Assembly: GCA_964420985.1 (NCBI GenBank)
Contig: CAYQUT010000014.1
Coordinates: 1-64,000 of the forward strand
DNA: 64,000 nt
Reading direction: 5' to 3'
From: CAMCTV01 sp964420985
Lineage (GTDB): Bacteria > Bacteroidota > Bacteroidia > Flavobacteriales_D > Sanyastnellaceae
Shown here: piece by piece, positions 1 through 8,119 of the stretch
How the letters are laid out: the number at the start of each line of letters is the position of its first letter
How positions within the stretch are numbered: the stretch's first letter is position 1
Notes under the pieces: generated by a model
The model's input: only the letters and a program-made list of their open reading frames with translations
The model's database searches: none
Told to the model about the DNA's origin: nothing
Position numbers and translations under genes: made by a program

Positions 1-32
1 GTCGAGGGGAGTATGGCCATACTCCCCTCGAC
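1..32. repeat. Perfect 32-bp palindrome at the window edge
   Basis: Bases 1-16 are the exact reverse complement of bases 17-32, with no spacer. The palindrome lies inside the minus-strand reading frame of a secreted propeller protein, just where this family normally continues into another 'EYG..FSPDG' blade. A fold-back of the last real 16 bases at a contig end explains it better than biology does. A genuine cruciform is possible but less likely. Confidence 0.75.
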
Positions 33-843
33 TAAACGGAAGATTTATTGGATTGGAAACCACTCCCGTATTGTTATCAAAATCAAACAAGGCTAAAAAA
101 CTTGTTGTAACATTCACACCTTGTGGACCTCCAGTTCCAATTCCATTTGCATTCATCACCAACCGAGTTCCATCAGGAGAAAACTTTATCTCTCCTCTTG
201 CATTTATATTAGACGAACAATTCTGATGGGCGGGGCCAATATCAGAAATAACAGGATCATTAGAAATACCATTACCGTTTACCAAAAAAGCAAGGAATTT
301 ACTGGTTTCATATTCATGAGCCATCAACCAAATATCTGTTCCATTGCTGTGGTATGTAGCAGCTATCTGTTCAGCGATAATTAAATTAGACATGACATTA
401 TCGGAGCTTTGGACATCACCCAACCCTCCATTGAGTGTACGATCAATAACATGATAACTGAGAAGATTGTCCATTGCAGCTTGCGGTTTGGTCGTGATAA
501 TGTAATAGATATTTGACGAAAGTGGTTTTGGGATAATGATCACCTGTGATAGAGTACCAGAAGTATTATTGATTATTCCATTTGGCATGACATTGTGTTC
601 TTTGTCCCATACCTTATCGGAATTGGTGTAGAACAAAAGCTGTCCGGTTGAGTCAGAAATAGCGGCACATCCCTCAAAACCAATATTTGCACCTGTGATC
701 ACTTCAGGTTCGCAAGAATTAAAATCTAGACCAATTTGATTGCCAAATTGCCAGATGTTACCATATTTCTGTCCAAAGCTGGCAACTTCAATCAGAAAAA
801 ACAGAACCAAAAAGGCATTTTTATGTGTCATGTTGTGTTTCAT
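1..843 (-). CDS. Secreted WD40-like beta-propeller protein, truncated at the window edge (probable T9SS substrate)
   Basis: This frame is open from ATG at 843 to the left edge with no stop, so the C-terminus is missing. The start encodes a hydrophobic signal peptide (MKHNMTHKNAFLVLFFLIEV) ending near SFGQ. After it come features of a common Bacteroidota surface-protein family: 'YGNIWQFGNQIGLDF', 'EGCAAISDSTGQLLFYT', 'VWDKEHNVMPNG', 'IIIPKP', 'LNGGLGDV' and 'IKFSPDGTRLVM'. These proteins form a beta-propeller and usually end in a gliding/T9SS sorting domain, which would lie off the window. A second ATG at 831 is possible. The final ~5 codons (HTPLD) come from the palindrome at 1-32 and are probably not real. 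Confidence 0.8.
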   Translation of the reverse strand, partial: MKHNMTHKNAFLVLFFLIEVASFGQKYGNIWQFGNQIGLDFNSCEPEVITGANIGFEGCAAISDSTGQLLFYTNSDKVWDKEHNVMPNGIINNTSGTLSQVIIIPKPLSSNIYYIITTKPQAAMDNLLSYHVIDRTLNGGLGDVQSSDNVMSNLIIAEQIAATYHSNGTDIWLMAHEYETSKFLAFLVNGNGISNDPVISDIGPAHQNCSSNINARGEIKFSPDGTRLVMNANGIGTGGPQGVNVTTSFLALFDFDNNTGVVSNPINLPFSRGEYGHTPLD

Positions 844-855
844 CGTTTTTTCTGT

Positions 856-981
856 TTATTGTTTCACCATTTTTTTAGAAGCAACAATGGCCCCATCGGC
901 CACCAAGGTATAGGTATATGCGCCACTGCTGAGATTTGATCCGAAAACGGTTAGGCTATGCCATTTATATACAACTCTCAT
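856..981 (-). pseudogene. Orphan T9SS type A sorting-domain tail (remnant)
   Basis: Read on the minus strand, this short frame ends 'NLSSGAYTYTLVADG' followed by 'AIVASKKMVKQ' and a TAA stop. That is the usual last ~25 residues of a type A T9SS C-terminal sorting domain. An ATG at 981 gives only 41 residues, and an in-frame stop lies a little further upstream, so the body of the protein is missing. It sits 12 bp upstream of the propeller gene and is probably the decayed 3' end of another T9SS cargo gene. A small expressed peptide cannot be excluded. Confidence 0.6.
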
Positions 982-1092
982 GTTTATAGATTTTGAACCG
1001 AATCTAATGAATTATTCAAATAAATTTTCCAAAAGCCCCCCCTTCGACATTTTCAACTGCTGATTACCAACTAGTTACGTTTTTTAGGTTTC

Positions 1093-1120
1093 AAAAAAAT
1101 AGTACAAGTACTATTTTTTT
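1093..1120. promoter_or_regulatory. 28-bp inverted repeat upstream of ferritin
   Basis: Two perfect 13-bp arms (AAAAAAATAGTAC / GTACTATTTTTTT) surround a 2-bp centre. It lies in the 286-bp divergent gap between the T9SS remnant and the ferritin gene. The tiny loop argues for a dimeric protein-binding site, although the A-run/T-run flanks would also suit a bidirectional terminator. It does not resemble the classical Fur box. The rest of the gap (982-1092 and 1121-1221) shows nothing I recognise. Confidence 0.5.
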
Positions 1121-1221
1121 ATTTCTCAAAATCCAATAAACCTCACCTCCCCTTGCCGCTTCCTTTTATTAAAATTCCTACATCCTATTCTGTTCCATTT
1201 TGAAGAAGAAAAAATCTCCTG

Positions 1222-1256
1222 TTTGATTCTTTACTCCGTCTTCAATGCTAACTTTA
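1222..1256 (+). promoter_or_regulatory. Candidate Bacteroidota promoter for ferritin
   Basis: TTTG at 1222-1225 and TAACTTTA at 1249-1256 (consensus TAnnTTTG) are separated by 23 bp. The -7 box ends 11 bp before the ATG at 1268. Spacing is at the long end, so this is a moderate call. Confidence 0.4.
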
Positions 1257-1267
1257 CAAAAAAAAAC

Positions 1268-1777
1268 ATGATTAATAAAAAAGTAGAAAAAGCCCTGAAC
1301 GACCAAATCTTGGTGGAAGCAGAGAGCAGCCATACCTACTTGGCCATGGCCACCTGGGCCGAACGCCAAGGATTTCCCGGGACAGCCGCATTTCTTTATG
1401 CGCACAGTGATGAAGAAAGAATGCACATGTTAAAATTGGTCAAGTTTGTCAATGACCGCGGTGGAAACTCCATCATCCCCGCCATCGGAAAACCCGCTTT
1501 GCCCTACAAAAATCTCAAAGATGTTTTTACCGCCTTACTCAACCATGAACAAAAAGTAACCATGGAAATTCACAAAGTGGTGGACGTCTGCCTAAAAGAA
1601 AAAGACTACACCACCCACAACTTTATGCAGTGGTACGTGTCTGAACAAATTGAAGAAGAAACCCTGGCCCGCAATATTCTGGACCGTCTGCACTTATTAG
1701 GAGACGAGAAATGCAGCCTTTATTTGTTTGACCGCGATTTGGAAACCGTAGCTGTCAATGAAGGCAACGGCAAGTAA
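1268..1777 (+). CDS. ftnA: Ferritin (non-haem iron storage)
   Basis: A 169-residue four-helix-bundle ferritin that oxidises Fe(II) and stores it as a mineral core in a cytoplasmic 24-mer. Ferroxidase ligands are visible: E in 'VEAESSHTY', 'DEERMHM' (E-E-R-x-H), E in 'NHEQKV' and the Q/E cluster in 'SEQIEEE'. Length is normal for bacterial FtnA. A longer frame begins at 1223, but ATG at 1268 (MINKKVEKAL) matches family N-termini and follows the candidate -7 box. The gene is monocistronic, with a hairpin just downstream. Confidence 0.95.
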   Translation: MINKKVEKALNDQILVEAESSHTYLAMATWAERQGFPGTAAFLYAHSDEERMHMLKLVKFVNDRGGNSIIPAIGKPALPYKNLKDVFTALLNHEQKVTMEIHKVVDVCLKEKDYTTHNFMQWYVSEQIEEETLARNILDRLHLLGDEKCSLYLFDRDLETVAVNEGNGK

Positions 1778-1827
1778 TTGAATTAACATTCCATCGTGTA
1801 TGGAATGGCGTTTCTGCATTGAAATTA

Positions 1828-1848
1828 AGGGGCTTAGGCCCCTATTTT
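1828..1848 (+). terminator. Rho-independent terminator after ferritin
   Basis: Stem AGGGGC / GCCCCT with loop TTAG, followed by a short T-rich stretch (ATTTT). It ends just before ATG 1855, which supports the later start for the next gene. Confidence 0.5.
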
Positions 1849-1854
1849 CGTAAT

Positions 1855-2391
1855 ATGTCCAAGACCATTCTTAAATTATCATTGGTGTTGCTGGGGATGT
1901 TCATCTCCTTTGGACTATTGGCGCAAAAAATTGACGAGAGTGATACCCGCGCCATGATGGAAGCCAACTTCTTGTATCAGTTTGCCAATAACAACCAATG
2001 GCCTAGCTCCATGAAAAAAGGCAGCTTCAAGATTGTCATCATTGGCAATGAAGCAGTCTATACCCATTTTGTATCCAAATACAAAAACCAAACCATCGGT
2101 TTACAACCCATTGAGGTAGTGCAATCCAATAATGCGCAGAGCATTCCTGCCAATACCCATTTGGTTTTTGTAGACAAAACAAAAAAAAACGATTGGGGCC
2201 AGATCCAAAAAATGCTCAAAGAAAAGTCAACCTTGATGGTGAGCAATTGGGAAGGCGCTTTAGCAAGTGGTGCACACATCAATTTCAAGTCGGTCAACGG
2301 TAGTGTCCGCTATGAACTCAATGAAGTGGCGATGAACGAAGACCAAATACAACCCGGAATAAAAATCATGCAATGGCGCGTCAATCAATGA
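1855..2391 (+). CDS. YfiR-like (DUF4154) periplasmic protein
   Basis: A 178-residue protein with an N-terminal signal peptide (MSKTILKLSLVLLGMFISFG, cut near LAQ). The mature part matches the DUF4154/YfiR layout: 'EANFLYQFANNNQWP', 'FKIVIIGNEAVY', 'NTHLVFVD', a 'MVSNWEGALASGAHINF' region and 'YELN'. In gamma-proteobacteria YfiR is a periplasmic repressor of the membrane diguanylate cyclase YfiN. Here the gene overlaps the next by ATGA and leads a three-gene operon ending in a HAMP/PP2C phosphatase, so it probably controls that phosphatase (inference). An earlier ATG at 1819 lies in the ferritin terminator and is unlikely. Confidence 0.8.
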   Translation: MSKTILKLSLVLLGMFISFGLLAQKIDESDTRAMMEANFLYQFANNNQWPSSMKKGSFKIVIIGNEAVYTHFVSKYKNQTIGLQPIEVVQSNNAQSIPANTHLVFVDKTKKNDWGQIQKMLKEKSTLMVSNWEGALASGAHINFKSVNGSVRYELNEVAMNEDQIQPGIKIMQWRVNQ

Positions 2392-3278
2392 AATACTCAT
2401 TCCTCATTGCAATCCTCGGATTGATCATCTCTTCAGGTTGGGCGCAACACCCTTTGACGGATGCCGTAGTGGCTGAATTTGAAAAAAATCGAAATCCTGC
2501 CGAGGCTCTGGAAAAAATGTTGCGTGTGATTGAGCAAGAAAAAACTGAAGCTTACGCGCAATACACCCTGGGATTTTTGCTCAAAGAAAACTACAAACAA
2601 AAACCAGAACAAGAGCCAACAAAACACTTTCGTGAAAATGCTCTGCTGGCTTTTGAAAGTGCACTGAAACTCAATTTTAACCAAGAACAAGCCCTCATTG
2701 ACAACATCAACAAAGCGCAAAAATTTATCATCAGTACGTTGTACAATGACGCTTTGCTCAAAGCCAAACAATTTCAACAAGGCAACGAGAGCAGCGCCGA
2801 TGCAGCCTATGATTACTTTGAATCTTGGAACAACAAGAGCATTACTCCTCAGTCAGCAAGGGCCTTGCGCATTGAATTTGAAAAAAGAAAATCAGAAAGG
2901 TTCTATGAATTCTGGGAAGCGGATGTGAAGCAGGTTGATTGGTTAACGCGATGCATTCAACTATACGAAAAAATTCTCAAAGAAGATCCCACAGATTGTG
3001 AAGCGATGAATAACATCGCCATCATCTATTACAACATTGGTGTATTTAAAATCAAACAGATTGATGCTGATGTTGAGTTTGATGCGTTGATGAAAATTCA
3101 AGATGATGCGTTGGCCCTTTTCCATCAGGCACTGCCCTATGCGCAGGCTACCTTCAATGATTGCCCAAAAAGTGCTACGCAATACAAAGCGTTGATGTTC
3201 ATCTATCGCGCCATTGGCAATGATGAGCAGTTCAATCAACTGCAACAAGAATTTAAAACCAATTTTCCTCAGGAGTAA
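2388..3278 (+). CDS. Secreted TPR-like protein of the YfiR/PP2C operon
   Basis: A 296-residue protein starting at ATG 2388, which overlaps the upstream TGA (ATGA). The signal peptide MKYSFLIAILGLIISSGWAQ is followed by alpha-helical sequence with weak tetratricopeptide character, for example 'AQYTLGFLLKENY', 'ENALLAFESALKLN', 'CEAMNNIAIIYYNIG' and 'DALALFHQALPYA'. It is probably periplasmic, and could be a scaffold or sensor accessory between the YfiR-like protein and the phosphatase. I do not recognise a named family. The stop overlaps the phosphatase start by one base (TAATG). Confidence 0.75.
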   Translation: MKYSFLIAILGLIISSGWAQHPLTDAVVAEFEKNRNPAEALEKMLRVIEQEKTEAYAQYTLGFLLKENYKQKPEQEPTKHFRENALLAFESALKLNFNQEQALIDNINKAQKFIISTLYNDALLKAKQFQQGNESSADAAYDYFESWNNKSITPQSARALRIEFEKRKSERFYEFWEADVKQVDWLTRCIQLYEKILKEDPTDCEAMNNIAIIYYNIGVFKIKQIDADVEFDALMKIQDDALALFHQALPYAQATFNDCPKSATQYKALMFIYRAIGNDEQFNQLQQEFKTNFPQE

Positions 3279-5059
3279 TGCGAAAGTGGCGGTTCACCAT
3301 ACCATTGAGATTGTTCTTGGGATTCGGCATCTTCATCGTGGTGTTGATGATCGCGTTGTTCTTTGTTCAAACTACCTTGACCAAAGCGGAGAAAATCAAT
3401 CACCAAATGAACAATGTTCATTTGCCGTCTTTGACCATGAACAGAAATTTATTGCTTAGCATTGATCAGTCATATGAGTTGGCCAAACAATGGGCGTATG
3501 TTCAACGCAATGAAGAGCACATAGAAAGGAGAACCTTGATTGCCCTCTGTGATTCTATTATTCCAAAACAAATCACGGAAATTCAGCAATTGCACCACCA
3601 ATGGACGGAAGGACAAAAGAGAGAATGGGCGCTCATCATAGGTCATTGGAAGCTGCTCAATCAGAAATATTCGACGCTCAGAGAAACGCTTTGCTGCTTC
3701 GACAGTTACAATGACCCGATGAACATCATCATGGCAGAAGACCTATTCCTGCAGGGTAAAGAAATTCCGCTAGAAGTAGAAAAAGTCCAGTTACTCATCA
3801 AAGACATCTTGGGTCAGTTCAAAGATTCCATCTCACATGAACGAGATTTGATGGACCAATCGTTTGACAAACTGTATGTTCTATTGGGGGTACTTGGAGT
3901 AACCATCATGTTCTTGGGAATGATCATCGCCTACTTCACCAGTCAATCCATCACCACAAGGGTAAGAAAAATAAGAAGAAGCCTTAAAAAGTTGTCCTAT
4001 GGAATTTACAGCCAAGAAGAGCTACCCATGTTCAATGATGAGATTGGAGACATGAGCATTGCGATGGAAAAGCTGAAACAAAATTTTGAGCGGACCAAAA
4101 ATTTTGCAACGGAAATAGGAAAAGGAAATTTAGAAGCTTCGTTCGATCCACTTTCCAAAGACGATGAAATGGGAAAAGCCTTGTTGCGAATGAAGGATGA
4201 TCTGTCTTTTTACCGTCACCGTATGGAGGAAAAAGTGGCTGAACAAACGCAAGAAATCACCCGTCAAAAAAATACAGCAGAGGAGCAGAAAGAAAAAATT
4301 CAATCGCTTTACGCGGATTTAAAATCCAGTATCTCCTATGCGAAACGATTGCAAGATTCAATATTACCTGATACCGCATCGATTCAAAAAATATTCCCAG
4401 AGCATTTTATTCTGTACCTCCCCAAAGACGTAGTTTCGGGGGATTTTTATTGGTTTCAACAACAAGGAAACAAAAAGTTGTTTGCTGCTGCAGACTGCAC
4501 AGGACACGGTGTACCAGGGGCCTTTATGAGTTTGATTGCGCACAACGCTTTGAATCATGTGACCAAGGTGTATACCAAGCCTGGACAAATTTTGAATCAG
4601 GTGAACAGAATAGCGGCTTCTGCATTCAACACCAACAATGACAATCAAATCAAAGACGGGATGGACATCGCCCTGTGCTCTGTGGATTATGACCATATGA
4701 TACTGGAATTTTCCGGAGCACAAAATGACGCCGTCATTATTCGCAACGGGGAACTGATTGAAATCAAAGGAGATAAAAAAAGCATTGGGAATGATGCCAA
4801 TACGCACAATGTATTCACCACCCAAAGTCAATCCATTGAAAAAGGGGATATGGTATTTGTTTTCAGTGATGGCTATGCAGACCAATTTGGTGGCGCACTG
4901 CAAAAGAAATTCATGCGCAAAGCACTGAAGGAACTATTGACAGCTATAGCAACAGAATCACATCTCCAACAAAGGGAGCAACTGCTACAAGCTTTTCAGC
5001 AATGGAAGGGGGATAATGAGCAAACCGATGACATTCTCATCATTGGTGTACGGATTTAA
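3278..5059 (+). CDS. Membrane HAMP-PP2C (SpoIIE-type) serine phosphatase
   Basis: 593 residues: TM1 at about 10-32, a ~165-residue periplasmic helical sensor region, TM2 at about 199-220, HAMP at ~220-275, a coiled coil at ~310-360, then a SpoIIE-type PP2C domain. Metal-binding motifs are intact: VSGDFYW (386-392), ADCTGHGVPGAFMS (405-418), FSDGYADQFGG and TDDILI near the C-terminus. Such enzymes dephosphorylate phosphoserine proteins, often anti-sigma-factor antagonists. The start overlaps the TPR gene stop (TAATG), so the three genes are co-translated. I see no STAS or RsbW partner nearby. The topology parallels YfiN, with a phosphatase in place of the GGDEF domain. Confidence 0.9.
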   Translation: MRKWRFTIPLRLFLGFGIFIVVLMIALFFVQTTLTKAEKINHQMNNVHLPSLTMNRNLLLSIDQSYELAKQWAYVQRNEEHIERRTLIALCDSIIPKQITEIQQLHHQWTEGQKREWALIIGHWKLLNQKYSTLRETLCCFDSYNDPMNIIMAEDLFLQGKEIPLEVEKVQLLIKDILGQFKDSISHERDLMDQSFDKLYVLLGVLGVTIMFLGMIIAYFTSQSITTRVRKIRRSLKKLSYGIYSQEELPMFNDEIGDMSIAMEKLKQNFERTKNFATEIGKGNLEASFDPLSKDDEMGKALLRMKDDLSFYRHRMEEKVAEQTQEITRQKNTAEEQKEKIQSLYADLKSSISYAKRLQDSILPDTASIQKIFPEHFILYLPKDVVSGDFYWFQQQGNKKLFAAADCTGHGVPGAFMSLIAHNALNHVTKVYTKPGQILNQVNRIAASAFNTNNDNQIKDGMDIALCSVDYDHMILEFSGAQNDAVIIRNGELIEIKGDKKSIGNDANTHNVFTTQSQSIEKGDMVFVFSDGYADQFGGALQKKFMRKALKELLTAIATESHLQQREQLLQAFQQWKGDNEQTDDILIIGVRI

Positions 5060-5887
5060 TTACAACCACTCCTTTGGTATCTCACAGACAGGGATGGCCA
5101 CCATCTTGTGACGGTTGTTGTTGTGCAAACGAATGTAAATGGTCATCACTTCTTGTTGTCTTTCAGTCAATGCATTCCAAATATCCGCTGCAGGTGTTGA
5201 CCATTTGTCATTGTATTTTTTGCCATACTGGGACAACCACTCCATGGCCCATTCCAACTCAGGATAGGAAGCGCCCATTTGATCCTCGTCGGAGCGATCA
5301 TCCTGCCACAAGCCATCTGTTGGTGGAGCCACCAAAATATCATGGTGCACACCCAAATGGGCGGCCAAAGTCCTGACCTGTGTTTTGGTTAAATCAGCAA
5401 TGGGTGAAAGATCTACTCCACCATCACCATATTTGGTATAAAAGCCAACACCAAAATCCTCAACCTTATTGCCTGTTCCCGCCACCAATGATTGGTGAAT
5501 TCCTGCATAGTAATACAGTGTGGTCATGCGCAAGCGAGAACGGGTATTGGCCAAGGCCAGATGTTGCAAATGGGCATTTTCTGATTGTTGCCAATGTTTG
5601 ACCAGCCCATCAAAAGAATCTGAAAGTGGTACCGTCAATCCTGTTACGTTGGAGAAACGATATTGGAGGGATTCCATGTGATGCAAAGCCCTGGATACCT
5701 GATTCGCGGGCTGATGAATGGGTAACTCTAAACACAATGTTGGAGCGCCGGTCATGGCGCACAATGTAGAAGTCAATGCAGAATCAATACCGCCACTGAT
5801 GCCCACCACAAACCCCTTCTGGCCTGAGGCTTCAAGGTATTGTTTCAGCCAAAGACAAATGTGATCTGCTACGTTTTGAGGTTGCAT
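5060..5887 (-). CDS. nadE: NH3-dependent NAD+ synthetase
   Basis: 275 residues. Makes NAD+ from deamido-NAD, ATP and ammonia. The PP-loop SGGIDS is at 31-36. 'TGNKVEDFGVGFYTKYGDGGVDLSPI' (given only as a landmark region near 137-162) carries the substrate-binding Gly/Asp residues, and 'PTDGLW' follows. There is no N-terminal nitrilase domain, so it depends on ammonia. It abuts the phosphatase stop with no gap and overlaps the stop of the upstream barrel gene by one base (TAATG). nadE next to gldBC is a known Bacteroidota arrangement. Confidence 0.95.
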   Translation of the reverse strand: MQPQNVADHICLWLKQYLEASGQKGFVVGISGGIDSALTSTLCAMTGAPTLCLELPIHQPANQVSRALHHMESLQYRFSNVTGLTVPLSDSFDGLVKHWQQSENAHLQHLALANTRSRLRMTTLYYYAGIHQSLVAGTGNKVEDFGVGFYTKYGDGGVDLSPIADLTKTQVRTLAAHLGVHHDILVAPPTDGLWQDDRSDEDQMGASYPELEWAMEWLSQYGKKYNDKWSTPAADIWNALTERQQEVMTIYIRLHNNNRHKMVAIPVCEIPKEWL

Positions 5888-6678
5888 TAAAAGATAATCC
5901 CTACGTTCAACTGAACTTGATTCAACAAAACTTTCTTTTCCACAAACACAGGCGATTTGTTGTCGTTGTTAAATGCTACACCACCATCCTTGTATTTGAT
6001 CACTTCATCATTCATCCCGTACATGCTGATTAATCCACCGTTGTACGTGATACCATAGGACAAATAAGTTGTTCCAGAAATGGGATATTCCGCACCAGCG
6101 GCTATAATCATGCTGGCTCGAATGGGATTCAATTCTGATTTGATGTCCAATTTGTCATCCACACTAATTTTTCGATCCGACAAAACAAATGGGCCATTGT
6201 TGGAGGCATCTGATTGCTCATATAAGTTGGTTACTTCCTCATCGGCATAGCCTGAAAATAGATAACCCAAACCCACACCAAATTGTCCCCAATAAATCAT
6301 CTTTCCAATCATGGCCGTGCGCAACTTCAATGTCAATGGCATTTCAATGTACTTCACCTTGCTGTAATCGCGTTTGATATACTGCACCATTGGAGTACCT
6401 CCAGATTCAGAATACAAACGGGTGTACTCCGCATGTCCACCAAACTCAACCATATTCAATCCAAAACCCAAAGCATAATTTTCAGAAAACATGCGATCAA
6501 AAATCAACCCATAGCCAAAGCGCAACGGACGACCATTGGTGGCAATATCACCAACATCCGTTTTCAAAAAACCAACTGCTGGAGATAATTTGATTCCAAT
6601 TTTAAAGGATTTACCTTGGGCAACAACCAAGTTCGCCATGGCCACTGCCATCACCAAGAAAACGATTTTTTTCATCAT
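5887..6678 (-). CDS. Outer-membrane beta-barrel protein (PorT/OMP_b-brl-like)
   Basis: 263 residues: signal peptide ending near VVAQG, then alternating beta strands typical of an 8-stranded barrel ('FKIGIKLSPAVGF', 'LRFGYGLIFDRMF', 'YALGFGLNMVEFGG', 'IEMPLTLKLR', 'YWGQFGVGLGYLFSG', 'TYLSYGITYNGG'), closing with an aromatic C-terminus (VGIIF). It belongs to the broad porin/PorT-like family of Bacteroidota. Function is not predictable beyond an outer-membrane role. It overlaps nadE by one base and diverges from gldB. Confidence 0.8.
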   Translation of the reverse strand: MMKKIVFLVMAVAMANLVVAQGKSFKIGIKLSPAVGFLKTDVGDIATNGRPLRFGYGLIFDRMFSENYALGFGLNMVEFGGHAEYTRLYSESGGTPMVQYIKRDYSKVKYIEMPLTLKLRTAMIGKMIYWGQFGVGLGYLFSGYADEEVTNLYEQSDASNNGPFVLSDRKISVDDKLDIKSELNPIRASMIIAAGAEYPISGTTYLSYGITYNGGLISMYGMNDEVIKYKDGGVAFNNDNKSPVFVEKKVLLNQVQLNVGIIF

Positions 6679-6722
6679 CCGTATATTTTAGTTAATCTTG
6701 CAACGTTATTCGTTCAAAGCTA

Positions 6723-7787
6723 ATGATGAAATCCCTGATTCGCCAATGTTTTTTATACACAACTGCTATCCTATTGATGAATGGATGTGGTGGTTGCAAT
6801 GAAAAATCCAAAGATCCCAGACAGAACCAAATCGAGGATAAACTTGTGATTGAAACCCTCAAAACCTATCGGTTAGACGAAATCATCTTTAACAACGCCG
6901 ATAAAAATGATTTCAAACAACAGGTAGAACAATTGCCAATTGAAATTTACGCCACTTACATGGAGCAAATCATGGGTATGGGTGATGCAAAAGATTCAAC
7001 TACATGGCAAACCCTTCAGCGTTTTGCTCAATTCAAGGATATGCGCGACCTGCAGAGAGCATCAACCGAAACACACACAACGCAAGAAATAGCAGACTAC
7101 GAAAAACAATTGGCTGAGTCTTTTGCCCGTTTCAGAGTGCTATTGCCAAAAGAAAAAAATCCAAATGTCATCTGGATGAATGCCGGATTGGCTGCCGCAT
7201 CTTTTGCCATAAAAAACAATTTATTCATTGGTCTGGATTATTACATCTATCCCCATCCGCTGGTCAAGGAATTCCCCCCTGAAAGATTCCCGAATTACAA
7301 ACGGATCAACATGGACAGTCGTTATTTGTGCTCCAATGCCATGTTCAATTGGTTGTCCCATCGGTATGATGATTACGACTCGATTCCACCAGAGAAAAAT
7401 GACTTTTTGAGTTCGATGATTTACTCAGGGAAAATCATGTATGCGCTTGGAGTAACCCAACCTGAAACAGCAGACTCGACACACTTGATGTGGAGCTCAA
7501 AAGAGTGGGAATGGGCCAAAGAAAATGAACTCAATATTTGGAAAGAAATTGCCAGGCAAGATGTCTTATTTGGCACCAGAAAAGAGGAAATTGCCAAGTG
7601 GTTCAATGAAGCTCCTTTTACCAATGCTGGAAACCTCCCTTCCAATGCAAGCCCCCAGTTGGGATTGTGGATGGGTTGGAAAATAGTTTCAGCCTATATG
7701 GTCAGAAATCCAAATGTAACTTTGGAGCAATTGTGGAAAGAACGTAACAATCAAAAAATACTCAGCGCTTACAAACCTGAACTTTAA
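6723..7787 (+). CDS. gldB: Gliding motility lipoprotein GldB
   Basis: 354 residues with an N-terminal signal and Cys near 22 (LLMNGCGGC), consistent with lipoprotein processing though the lipobox is imperfect. Family landmarks are present: 'FIGLDYYIYP', 'NMDSRYLCSNAMFNWLSHRY', 'SSMIYSGKIMYALGV', 'ENELNIWKEI' and 'WFNEAPFTNAGN', followed by a 'LGLWMGWKIVSAYM' segment. GldB is required for gliding in Flavobacterium johnsoniae. The gene is 2 bp upstream of gldC and divergent from the nadE pair, the classic gliding locus. Confidence 0.93.
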   Translation: MMKSLIRQCFLYTTAILLMNGCGGCNEKSKDPRQNQIEDKLVIETLKTYRLDEIIFNNADKNDFKQQVEQLPIEIYATYMEQIMGMGDAKDSTTWQTLQRFAQFKDMRDLQRASTETHTTQEIADYEKQLAESFARFRVLLPKEKNPNVIWMNAGLAAASFAIKNNLFIGLDYYIYPHPLVKEFPPERFPNYKRINMDSRYLCSNAMFNWLSHRYDDYDSIPPEKNDFLSSMIYSGKIMYALGVTQPETADSTHLMWSSKEWEWAKENELNIWKEIARQDVLFGTRKEEIAKWFNEAPFTNAGNLPSNASPQLGLWMGWKIVSAYMVRNPNVTLEQLWKERNNQKILSAYKPEL

Positions 7788-7789
7788 CA

Positions 7790-8119
7790 ATGAGTCAATC
7801 GTCCATCAATATTCAAATTGAATTAGATAACAACAAAGTAGCCGAAAAAATAAACTGGGAAGCTACGGATGCGGGAGAGACCAGAGAAGCCAAAGCCATG
7901 ATCTTGGGTTTCTGGGACAAACATGAAAAAAACACCATGCGCATTGACCTTTGGACCAAAGAAATGACGGTGGATGAGATGAAATTCTTTGTTCATCAGA
8001 CCTTGCTCACGCTTTCTGATAGTTTTGAGCGATCTACAGGTGACACCCGCATGGCGGCTACCATGAAAGATTTTTGTGAATACTATGCAGAAAAGATGAA
8101 TCTTACTCCAGGAGTTTAG
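7790..8119 (+). CDS. gldC: Gliding motility protein GldC
   Basis: 109 residues, no signal peptide, normal length. 'INIQIELDNNKVAEKINWEA', 'AKAMILGFWD' and 'DLWTKEMTVDEMKFF' match GldC, a small cytoplasmic protein that supports gliding. It is co-transcribed with gldB. Its TAG stop overlaps by 4 bp with the stop of the convergent minus-strand gene, leaving no room for a terminator. Confidence 0.93.
   Translation: MSQSSINIQIELDNNKVAEKINWEATDAGETREAKAMILGFWDKHEKNTMRIDLWTKEMTVDEMKFFVHQTLLTLSDSFERSTGDTRMAATMKDFCEYYAEKMNLTPGV

Noticed and set aside
1223..1267. Extended N-terminus of ferritin from ATG 1223
   Set aside because: Family members begin near MINKKVEKAL, and the extra codons overlap the candidate promoter.
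1819..1854. Earlier ATG for the YfiR-like gene
   Set aside because: The extension is encoded by the ferritin terminator hairpin and would displace the signal peptide from the N-terminus.
4364..4903. 179-codon minus-strand frame inside the PP2C gene
   Set aside because: It is antisense to an intact phosphatase domain, with no family resemblance. Treated as a shadow frame, as were the other antisense frames over well-supported genes such as mfd, sucA and the ABC-F gene.
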